This document shows, piece after piece, positions 23,901 through 36,200 of a DNA stretch of 64,000 nucleotides. Position 1 is the first letter of the stretch. Every line of letters starts with the position of its first letter. The stretch lies in contig CM071570.1 of assembly GCA_036426205.1 (NCBI GenBank), positions 6,343,301 through 6,407,300 of the forward strand. The letters run 5' to 3'. The translations under genes were made by a program, and so were the position numbers. The notes beneath the pieces were generated by a model. That model did no database searches, was not told the DNA's origin, and worked only from the letters and a program-made list of their open reading frames with translations. The stretch comes from Ascaphus truei (taxonomy: Eukaryota; Chordata; Amphibia; Anura; Ascaphidae).

Positions 23901-26900
23901 ATCCTAACTTAAAAAAAAAAAATTAAAAAAAAACACAACACTGAATGGAAACCGTCTGAAAGTGAGGTGTGACTTCGCATTCCGGGTAACCGTCTCTCAA
24001 ACTCCGGATTGCTTTTCGAGGTTGATGACGGGGCAAACGGCGCCCACACAAACGTCCGATAAGAAGTACAGATCTGCATTGACAAAGTGAATTGCCGCAG
24101 ACACGGCTCCCAGACCGTACGTACGGGGAAGAAGTTATATTCCCCCGTCATTTCATTATTTCAATTGATTTGATTTATTTTGATGTTTTTAGTTGTTAAA
24201 GTTCTTAATTCACATGAATACAGGTGGCTCAATCAGAGGCTCAATCAGAGGCTCAATCAGAGGCTCAGTTGAAGACTCAGTTGAGGACAGAAGGTACAAG
24301 TGTCCTGGGCCCGGTGACTGCGGGGGGCGCTGCAGGAAATTGACCCCGACCTCTGGCCGGACCCCTGCTCTCCATCTGCTGCCTGCAGGCCTCTTCCTCA
24401 CTGTGTTCCACGCCGAGCTTCCTACCTCTGGCGGTGCGGGCCGGGCGCCTCTGAGGTCAGCGCGCCAGAAGCTGGGCCTCAGGTTCCAGTGCGCGGTGAC
24501 TATGGAACCTCGGCGTGAGACACAGAGTGAGGAGGCGGCCGGCAGCTGATGGTGAGCCGGGGCCCGGCCGCGACCGGCACCAGGGCCTGGCCAGAGATCG
24601 GGGTCAACTTGCAGCACCAGCCGCCCGACCTCTGCAGCCACCGGCCCCGGCCTGACCATCCCCAAGGTAAGTGGGCGTCTTTTTATATATGTATTGGGTA
24701 TTGGGGGTGGGGGTCTTTTTATATATGTAATGGGGGTGGGGGTCTTTTTATATGTATTGGGTATTGGGGGTGGGAGTCTTTTTATATATGTAATGGGGGT
24801 GGGAGTCTTTTTATATGTATTGGGGTGGGGGGGTCTTTTAATATGTATTGTGGGTGGGGGTCTTTTTATATGTATTGTGGGTGGGGGTCTTTTTATATGT
24901 ATTGGGGGTGGGGGTCTTTTTTAATATGTATTGGGGGTGGGGGTCTTTTTTAATATGTATGAGGGTGGGGGTCTTTTTTAATATGTATTGGGGGGTTGGT
25001 ATGTATTTTGTGGGGGGGGGATTGAGAGAGTGGGATAATTGACGGAAGGTGGGACGAGTGAGAGGAGAGAAGGGGTGAGGGAGGGAGCGAGAGAGGAAAA
25101 GAGGGAGTAAGTGTGAGATGCAGGGGAGATAAATACATGCGGGGCGAGAGGGGGAGAGTGAGGAAGAGGGAGTGAGACGGAGGGGAGAAAAAGATATGGG
25201 AAGAGGTGGGGGGAAATAGAGGGGCTCACAATACCACCGATACCGGGGGGGGGGGCTGGATGTAACTAGTCCTGCGCCCCAGGAAATCCGTCAGCGGCCC
25301 TGGCTGGACACCGCAGATATCGGCAGACAATAGGCTGCAGACGCACTTACCAGAACACCCTCCTACTGTCTCTGTACGTTCTTCCTACCAATTAGATTGT
25401 AAGCTCTTCAGAGCAGGGACTCCTCTTCCACAATGTTACATTTATGTCTGAAACACTTATTCCCATTACCTGTTATTTGTATTATTTGTTATTGATTGTC
25501 ACGTGTATTACTGCTGTGAAGCGCTATGTACATTAATTAATGGTGCTATATAAATAAAGACATACATACATACGTACATACATACATATAATAGGCACCA
25601 TGAAGGCTTAGCCGGGGGACCCCTCTGCTGCTCAGCGATGTCTCACTTACATACAGACGTGTGGGGACCGTTGACGCCTTAAACAAGAGCCGCACGCTGT
25701 CACCTTTAATCCCACAGGTGCCAGAGGAACCTGTAACGGCCCACCCAGCACTGAAGAGGTTAATGCTGTCTGGTGAAAAGCTGCACTATTAGGCACGTTA
25801 TTTTGTTCCATTCCCAGCTAACAACGTAGGTAGAAAAGCCGGGTATTTCCCTGGGCACTAATATAAAAGAGGGACTGCAGCTTTAAGAGCCGTGCTCCAT
25901 CTTATCATGAAAATATGTTACTCAAATATATCCCAACACATTCGCATCCGGGCTTTTACAGAACCAAGTTCTGGTACTGTTCGTACAATCAACATATATT
26001 CATTAAACATTGAGACAAAGCTCTTTTCATAGTTTAAAAAAAATGTCTTCCTATAATAAATACTTATTTACCTATAAAGAAGTAGAAATATAAAAAGCAG
26101 AGGTACCGGCAGTTTGCAAATATAATACTATTCTGCACTGCTCTGTGACCATCACTCCTAACACGGGATGCAACGTATTCAAAATATACCCTGTGTAAAA
26201 ATATATTTGTAGATGTATTGTATTGTATTGTATTGTATTGTATTGTATTGTATTGTATTGTATTGTATTGTATTGTATTGTATTGTATTGTATTGTATTG
26301 TATTGTATTGCTGACATGAAATCAAACAGTTTCCAGGCAAAACAAAAAATGTGCAGTATTTAGCAAGCAGCAGCATTAGACCGCCATCTAGTGGACATGA
26401 GAAATAGGGCATGAGAAATATAAAGCTATTGCAGATGCAGACACAAGATCTTTAATGTATGTATCTTTACTTATATAGCGTCTGCAGTGTACTCAGCGCT
26501 TTACAAAAGACCATTGGATTCCACCTGAGGGAGAGTGTAGCCCTGGTAGGATTTTGGGCTATATTTCTATCCTCCTCCTGCGCAGTAATCCCTGTTAAGG
26601 GCAGGTCCGCCAGGAGTTATCATGGGTTTCCCCCACCTCAAGCACTTGCCCTGAAATGGTGGAGGTAGGTCACCTGACCCTGTGTCCAATCAAGAGACAC
26701 AGGGGCGGTGCCTGCTGAAACCATAAAGAGCAGTGCACTTCCTATTTAGTGGTGTTAGCTTTAGGTGTTAGCTCTAGGTTCTAGTTGTGGTAGTTGTGGT
26801 AGTGAGTTAGGATCCAGATGAGTAGAGCTGATAGATATAGGTAGGTGGACCAAGTACCTCTCACCCTGCTTAGGGTGTGACGGAAGAGCTAGCCCCACTC

Positions 26901-27263
26901 TGGGTGGCCCTGAGGCCCAGAGTGGAGGCAGGGGACATCCTGAATGAGTACAGCTGGCTAGCAGCATTACACCGCCATCTAGTGGACATGAGAAATAGGG
27001 CATGAGAAATATAAAGCTATTGCAGACACAAGATCTTTACTTATATAGCGTCTGCAGTGTACTCAGCGCTTTACAAAAGCTACAATACAGTACAGGGAAT
27101 TATAATACAATAAGTGCAACAAACAAAATCAAACTGAAAAGTAAACCCCTGCCCCAGTGTGCTAACAATCTAAGATGAATAAAGAATGTATTAAATTCCC
27201 CTCCCCCTCCCCTCCCCTCAATCTCTTGCTCCCCTCGAGGGAGATGAGTGGGCAAGAGAGATG

Positions 27264-27299
<36 letters not shown>

Positions 27300-30200
27300 G
27301 AGCAAGAGATGATGGGGGGGGAGAGAAAGAGATGATGGGGGGGAGAGCAAGAGATGAAGGGGGGAAGCGCAAGAAGTGACGTGGGGGGCGAGCAAGAGGT
27401 GACGTGGGGGTGGGGAGAGCAAGAGGTGACGTGGGTGGGGGAGAGAATAGAGGTGATTGGGGTGGGGGAGAGGTGATGTGGGGGGGGAGCAATAAAGGTG
27501 ATGTGGGGGGGAGAGCAATAGAGGTGATGTGGGGGGCGTGAGGAGATTGGGGGACAAGAGCGCGTGGGGGAAGCGCCAAAGAGAGAGTGCAGGGGGTGAG
27601 AGCACTGCGCTCTGTGGGCGGAAGAGAAGAGAGATGGGGGGCAATAGAATGGGGGCATAGTGCGGGGGGCAGAGAGGTGGGCAAGAGTATAGATGGATGG
27701 GGGGAGAAAGAGGCTGTTATGGGGGGGGAACAAGATGCGTAGTATGATTTTTGTGGACGGTGGAGAGTTCCCCCATATATGACTGTTGTATCCTTTAGTG
27801 TGCTCCGCTGCTAGGAGATAGTGCTTTGATGCGTTCCCGGTCGGGGGGGACGTAGAATGATGGTGGGGGCGACGTACCGATATCGTTGGGGGGCGCATAG
27901 GAGTGGGACGGGGGTCCCGCCCGCGTCTAGTTCGGGGAGGAGTTGCTGTTGGGGGATTGGATAGCCAATCTGAAGGTGAGTGGGAGTTGGGTAGCAATAG
28001 AGGTGATGTGGGGGGGGGAGAGCAAGAGAGGTGATGTGGGGGGGGGGGGGGAGAGCAAGAGAGAATGGGGAGAGCAAGAGCAACAAATAGTTGATATGAT
28101 ACAAGCTTTCAAACCTCTCTGGGTTCATCAGGTCCGGCAGAAATACAGAAACAGAGGATATTATACTGTGCAAATTAACTGAGGAGCCGTAAGAGGCTAC
28201 ACTCTCTATTGTATTGTAATAGGGACCTAGACAGTCAGGAGACGTGAAATAGAACAAGAGGATGAAAAACACACACACAACACACACACCCAACGAACCC
28301 ACACCACAGCACACACACACGCACACAGCACACACACACACACACACACACCACCACACACACACCACACACACACCCACACACCACACACAAACCCACA
28401 GCTTACATGAAAGGGATCATCCCATAATGTTTTACCCTTGGTATGTTGCCAAAAATGCTCCTCACAGTACTAATGGTTCCGTAAGCACAGTTTCGCCACA
28501 GCGAGCCGGGGGGGGGGGGGGGGGGACCTGTTCTATCGAACAGTCAAAAGACGTGGGAGGAGGAGGACCTGTTTTTGTCTATCCACAGGCAAATACCGGG
28601 GGGGGGGGGGGGGATCGACTGTTCTATCAAACAGCAAAAGTCCGGGGGTGGGAATGTTCTATCGCAACAGCAGAACGGGCGGGTGGTGGGGGGGGGGTGG
28701 GTGGGGGACCTGTTCTAATCCAACAGCCCCCCACGAAAGCAACGGGAGCAAGGGGTAGGCGGGACCTGTTCTATCTATCGCAATCAGCAGAAGCCGGGGG
28801 GGGGGGCCTGTCTATAAACCATCACATCGCACGCAAAAGAGCCGGTGGGGAACACTCTTTCTATCAAACAGGCAAAAAGCCCGCTGGGGGGACACACTGT
28901 TAGATCCAACAACAAAAGGTGCCGGGGCGGGGACACTGTTCTAATCGATCAAAACAGCAACAAAGCCAGAGGGGAGGGGGGGGGGGACACTATTTCTAAT
29001 CGCAACAAGCAAAGCCGGGGGGGGACCTGTCAAGTCGCAACAGCGAAAGCACGTGGGGGGCGGGGGGGGGGACCTGTTCTATCCAACAGCAAAACCGGGG
29101 AGGGGGGATACCTCGTTTCTATCACCAGCAGAAGCCGGGGGCGAGGAGGGGAGGTGGGGGGGGGGCCTGTCGTATAAAAATATACCACACATGTGCAAAA
29201 GCCGGCGGGCGGGGAACACTGTTTCTATCAAACAGCAAAGCTCGGCCTGGGGGGGACATCACCTGTTCTACCAACAACAAAAGCCGGGGGGGGGGGACCG
29301 TATAGCTCAACAGCAGAAGCCCGGGGGGGGGGGGGGGACCTGTTATATACCACCCGAGGGGGGGGCGAACGATATCAAACAGCGGGGAGAAAGGATACTG
29401 GCCACGTGCTCTCGAACGCCAGCGTTAATTAAATAAATAAGTGTTTGAAAAGCTTAAAAAAAATGGGCGGCGATTCCCGCAGGTCCCGGCGCGCATGCGC
29501 AGTGCTAAGCAGGGGCCGACTCCCAGAGTGGGAGGAGGGGGAAGTATACGGACAGATATCCTGCGGCCCGCTTCCCCCCCCGCTCCACAACGTGGGACCG
29601 GAGGGGGGAATACCAGATCCTCCTGCGCCCGCTTCACCCCCCCTCGGCTCCCACAGTGGGACGGCGGGGGAAGTACCAGATCCTCCTGCGGCCCGCTTCC
29701 CCCCCCCTCCGCCCCAAGTGGAGACGGAGGGGGGAAGACCAGATCCTACCTGCGGCCCGGCTCCCCCCCCTCGCTCTCAAAGCGTGGGAACGGGGGGGAG
29801 CAGTAACAGATCCTCCTGCGGCCCGCTCCCCCCCCCCTCCGCTCCAGAGTGGGAATGGAGGGGGAAGAGTCACCAGATCCGCCTGCGGCCCCGCTTCCCA
29901 CCCCCCCGGCCCCAACGTGGACGGCGAGGGGAAGTACCAGATCCTCCTGCGAGCCAGCTTCCCCCCCCTCGCTCCAACGTGGGGATCGGAGGGGGGGAAG
30001 TAGCCAGATCATTCCAAGAGGCACGCTCTCCCCCCCCCCCGCTCCCACGTGGCGAGAGGGGGAAGTACCAGTATCCTCCTGCGGCGCCGCTCCCCCCCCC
30101 ACCACCTCGCTCCGTGGGACGGGGGGAGGAACTAGTACAGATCACTCTGCGGCCCGCTTACCCCCCCCTCGCTCCAAACGTGGGACGGAGGGGGAAGTTA

Positions 30201-33200
30201 CCAGTATCTCTGCGGCCCGCTTCCAACACTCGAGCCAACGTGGGACGGAGGGGAAGTACCAGATCCTCCTGCGGCCCGCTCCCCCCCCACCTGCTCCAAA
30301 GTGGGAGGAGGGGAAGTACCAGATCCTCAGCGGCCCGCTCCCACCACCCCCACCTCTCGCTCCCGATGGGACGGGGGGAAGTCGCAGATCATTTTCCCTG
30401 CGGGACCCGCTTCCACCCCCGACCATACGCTCACCAACAGGAGTGGGACGGAGGGGGACACAGTACCGACATCCTGCGGCCCCGCCCCCACCCGCTACTC
30501 CCCCCCCTCGCTCCCACCGTGGCGGAGGGGGAAGGACGGAGGGGGAAGTACCAGATCCTCCTGCGCCGCTCCCCCCCCTCTCGACTCCCCCGAGTCCACC
30601 TCCCACGCCCCAAGCCACTTCCGCTCCCGGGCCAGGCTAACGCAGGAATATCAGGGGCAAGGAGGGGAAAGACGTCGGGCGGCAAACCTGCAACCAACCC
30701 GGTCAAAGGTAAGTCACCCCACCAGTTCACGTCCACCCACAATTACAAACCACACTATAGTCGATGATTCCCACCCCACCCCAGTCATCGTCTCCCAACC
30801 CACCACTCGTCACTGTGTAACAGTCAGCTGGTCACACGGTCACGTCATGTGTCACTACAGTGTCCAGATTGTCACGTCACCCAGTCAGGTCACCCACCCG
30901 CAGTCACTGTCACCCACCCAGTCACTGACCCACACCAGTCACTGTCACTCCCCCACCCGTCACCCCCCCCAGTCACTCCCCACCCACCCACGTCACCCAC
31001 CACCCAGTCGATGTCACACCACCCAGTACTGTCCCCATACACCCGTCAGTACCACTCACCCGTCACTGTCAGCGCACCCAGTCACTGTCACAACCCAGTC
31101 CACTGTCTACCCACTAGTCACTGTCACCCAGCACTGACCCAGTCACTGTCCTTCCACCCCACCCCAGTCACTGTCCACCCACCCAGTCACTGTCACCCAC
31201 CAGTCATGTCACACACCAGTCACTTACACCCCAGTCACTGTCACACCCAGTCTGTCACACCACCCAGGTCACTGTCACCCAACCAGTCACTGTCACCCAC
31301 CCACTCCAGCTGTCACACCCACCGCAGGTCAAGTCACCCACCCAGTCACTGTCACCACACAAGGTCACCACAGTCACTGTCACCCCCACCCACCGTCACC
31401 ACCCCCAGGTGACACACTGTCACTGTCACCCAGTCAGCACCCACCCAGTCCCACCTAGTCACGCACCACCCAGTCACTCACTGCACCACCGTCACCCACC
31501 CAGTTCAGTCAATGTCACCCACCCAGTCACTGCACCGTCACCCACCCAGTCACTGTACCCACACCGTCAATGTCACCAACCCATCAGTCACTGTCCACCC
31601 AACCCAGGTCACTGTCACCCACACACTGTCACCCCACCAGTCAGTCACCCACCCAGTCACTGTCACTACCCAGTCACTGTCACTCACCCATGTACCCACA
31701 GTCAACTGTCACCCACACCAGTCACTGTCAGTACCACCCAGTCGCACGTGCACCCACCAGTCACTGTCACCCACACAGTCACTGTCACCCACCACCGTCA
31801 CCACCCAGTCACTGCCACTCGGAACCCAGCCCAGTCACTCTTGCACTGTCACCCACCCAGTCACTGTCACCCCCCAGTCAATGTCACCCACCCAGACGTC
31901 ACCCACCCAGTCACTGTCAAGCCACCCACCCAGTCACAGTCACCCACCCAGTCACTGTCACCCACCCAGTCACTGTCACCCACCAGGCACGTCATGTCAC
32001 CCACCCACCCCCACCGGTCACCCACCCAGTCACGTCACTGTCACCCCACCACGTCACGCCCCCAGTCACCGTCCCAGTCACCCACCCAGTCACTGACACT
32101 TGTCACCCACCCGAGTCACATGCCCACTGTCACCCACCCAGTCAGCTGTCACCCACCCAGTCAGCTGTCACCACCAGCAGTCACCCCGACCACCCACCAG
32201 ACACTGTCCACCCACCCAGTCACTGTCACCCACCAGTCACCGTCACCCACCCAGTCAGTGTCACCCCCAGTCAGTGTCACCCACCCAGGTCACTGTCACG
32301 TCACCACCCACCGTACCCACCCAGTCACTGTCACTGTCACCACCACCGTCAACCACCCGTCATGTCACGTCACCCACCCACGCACCCACCCAGTCACTGT
32401 CACTGTCACCACCCACCGTCACCACCAGTCACTGTCCCAGTCAACCCACCCACCGTCACCCACCCAGTCACACCACCCAGTCACCACCCAGTCACCTCCC
32501 AGTCACCCACCAGTCCCAGTCACCACACAGTCCAGTCACCCCCCCAGTCAACCCAGTCACCCACCCAGTCACTGTCACCCACCCAGTCCCTGTCACCCAC
32601 CAGTCATGTCCCACCCAGTCACCCACCCAGAGTCACTGTGAACCCCACCCAGTCACTGCAACCACCAGTCACGTCAGTCACTGTCCCACCCAGTCACTGT
32701 CACCCACCCAGTCACTGTCACCACCAACAGTGTCACACCACCCAGTCACTGTCACCACCCAGTACTGTCAAACACAGTCACTGTCACCCACCCAGTCACC
32801 GTCACCCACACAGCACGTCCCCACCAGTCACTGTCACCCACCCAGTCAGGTCACCCACCCAGTCACGTCACCCACCCAGTCACTGTCACTGTCACCCACC
32901 CACCGTCACCCACCCAGTCACTGTCACTGTCACCCACCCACCGTCACCCACCCAGTCACTGTCCCAGTCACCCACCCAGTCACTGCCACTGTCACCCACC
33001 CAGTCACTGCCACTGTCACCCACCCAGTCACTGTCACCCACCCAGTCACTGTCACCCACCCAGTCACCGTCACCCACCCAGTCACTGTCACCCACCCAGT
33101 CACTGTCACCCACCCAGTCACCGTCACCCACCCAGTCAGTGTCACCCACCCAGTCAGTCGTCACCCACCCAGTCACTGTCACTGTCACCCACCCACCGTC

Positions 33201-36200
33201 ACCCCACCCAGTCACTGTCACTGTCACCCACCCACCGTCACCCACCCAGTCACTGTCACTGTCACCCACCCACCGTCACCCACCCAGTCACTGTCACCCA
33301 CCGCACCCCCAGTCCACTGTCCCCAGTCACCCACCCACCGTCACCCACCCAGTCACCCACCCAGTCACCCACCCAGTCACCGTCCCAGTCACCCCCAGTC
33401 CCAGTCACCCACCCAGTCCACCCAGTCACCCACCCAGTCCCAGTCACCCACCCAGTCCCTGTCACCCACCCAGTCACTGTCACCCACCCAGTCACTGTCA
33501 ACCCAGTCACTGTCACCCCACCCAGCACGGTCCACACCCGTCACTGTCACCCACCCAGTTCACTGTACCCACCCCCAGTCACTGTCACCCACCCAGGCAC
33601 TGTCACCCACCCAGTCACATGTCACCCACCAGTCACCTGTCAACCCCCAGTCACTGTCCCCACCCAGTCACTGTCACCCACAGCACGTCCCCACCAGTAA
33701 CACGTCACCCACCCAGTCACCGTCACCCACCACGTCACGTCACCCACCCAGTCACCGTCACCACCCCAGTCACCGTCACCCACCCAGTCACCGTCACCCA
33801 CCCAGTCACCGTCACCCACCCAGTCACCGTCACCCACCCAGTCACCGTCACCCACCCAGTCCGTCACCCACCCAGTCACCGTCACGTCCACCAGTCACCG
33901 TCACCCACCCAGTCACCGTCACCCACCCAGTCAATGTCACCCACCCAGTCAGTGTCACCCACCCAGTCAGTGTCACCCACCCAGTCACTGTCACTGTCAC
34001 CCACCCACCGTCACCCACCCAGTCATGTCACTGTCACCCAACCACCGTCACCCACCTAGTCACTGTCACTGTCACCCACCCACCGTCTCCCACCCAGTCA
34101 CCGTCTCCCACCCAGTCACCGTCTCCCACCCAGTCACCGTCTCTCCCACCCAGTCACCGTCTCCACCCAGTCACCGTCTCCCACCATCACGTCACCGTGT
34201 CTCCACCCAGTCACGTCTCCACCCAGTCACCGTCTCCACACCAGTCCACCGTCTCCCACCCAGTCACACCGTCTCCCCACCCGTCACCGCGTCTCCCACC
34301 CAGTCACCGTCACCCACCCAAGCAGTCACCGTGCTCACCGTCACCCACCCAGTCACCGTCCTACCCACCCAGTCACCGTCTCCCAACCCAGTCACGTCAT
34401 CCAACCCAGTCACCGGTGCACCACCCAGTCACCGTCACCCACCCAGTCACCGTCACCCACCCAGTCCCCGTCACCCACCCAGTCACCGTCACCCACCCAG
34501 TCACCGTCACCCACCCAGTCACCGTCACCCACCCAGTCACCGTCACCCACCCAGTCACTGTCTCCCAAAGTCACTGTCTCCCACCCAGTGACTGAGTGAG
34601 TGCCTGAGTGGGTGAATGACAGTAGAATGTCTTTTGTTGAAAATATAAAAATAAACAAGTTGCATTGTAAGACATTGGCGGCCCTGGTTCTATCCAACAG
34701 CAGAAGCCCGGGGGGGTGAGCGGGGGGGGAGGGCACTGTTCTATGCAGGCTTCTGGAATAATCTCCTTAAATTACATTTTAATTCAATACATTTGAGTTT
34801 CTCCCCATACAATACTACAGTAAGACTATGATACTATCTGTATACTGGCAGTGATTGTCCGCACCTGGGCGAGGTCTGTCTATGCAGAAGTTCAATATTT
34901 CCGAGCTCTATATGCATACAGCTGTTTACACCCAAAATGTTGGTAACCTTCCTACCGCTCTTTACCTTAACACCTGCAGTGCCAGAAGGTCCGGTCACCT
35001 CCGTCCGGGCACCGATGGACCACATGACTGCTCTTCGGAGCGATCACGTGATCCCCTCTGGGTACCGGCCGCTGGACCTGAAGGGGAGAGATGCCTCCTT
35101 CAGAGTAATTAAAGATGTGTGCTCCACTGGATCGGCAGACCCCGACACTTCTACAAAACGAGCAAACGGTCAGGGCACCGCCAGTCCTAAGGGCCTCCCG
35201 GGTGGCACTCTCATGGTATACGCTGTACGCCATTAAGGGCCTGGGGCGGGGGCTGCAGCTCAGACCCTGCACAGTGGTAAAATGAGAGCGCCGGTTTAAG
35301 GTTTGCGTTACCTACCTTTCCTCCGTACAATGAACTCAAATTTGGCAGGTACTAGTGTGTCCAAGCTGACGTTCAGGACGTCCAAACCGGCTTCCTTCAG
35401 CTTGGGCAGCTGTCTTGCCAAGTTGATGCCGTTCGTTGTAACCGCAATGGTCTTCAGTCCTTCCAGCTTCCGCAGCTGAGCTGCAGCAAGGAGCAACAAG
35501 GTTAAAGATGTACAAATAGACCAATTCCGTGTGTGTGTGTGTGTGTGTGTGTGTCACAATCGCAAATATTCAATCCCCTTCAAGTAACAACTGATAAGTT
35601 TCCCTTTTGTCTATGCCTGCCGAGTTCAGTATATCAACTATTTATTAATGATGGCTTCAGAATTACTATACAAGCAATAGACAAAGAAAAAAAAAGTTGA
35701 GGACTGACTGTCTTATTAACAAAAGACATTAAATATGGTAAACACCTCCCCCCCCCCCCCCAAATAGATTTTTACCTTGGAGAACTTTTTAAACAGTAAA
35801 AATGCTTTTTCAAAGTCAATCAACTACATTTGACACATGAAACATTTATTTATAAAATGTTTTGCCAGGAAGTAATACATTGAGAGTTACCCCTCGTTTT
35901 CAAGTATGTCCTGGGCACGGAGCTATAATGACAAATTCATGGTTACAAATACATAGTTACAATGAGTGAAATGGGTTATACATTATATACAAGACATAGC
36001 ATGCACAGTTAGAGATAATATATATTATGGGCGTATATAACAGTTACAGACCAGATTAAAATGTGAGACAGATTTAGTTTTGAAAGAACTTAGACTGGTG
36101 GCAGAATTGAGATTCTCCGGTAGACTGTTCCATTTATGGGGTGCACGGTAAGAGAAGGAGGAGCAGCCGGATACTTTGTTGAGCCTTGGGACCATGAGCA

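Noticed and set aside
24193..24665. Overlapping GC-rich frames as a small gene
   Set aside because: No domain, and frames are open on both strands because of GC bias.
29445..30767. 440-codon open frame rich in Pro and Arg
   Set aside because: It reads through the 62-bp hairpin array and its gaps; frames on both strands are equally open.
31570..34595. Two open frames of about 830 codons
   Set aside because: They are made only of an 18-bp satellite whose period is a multiple of three. No complexity, domain or splice context.
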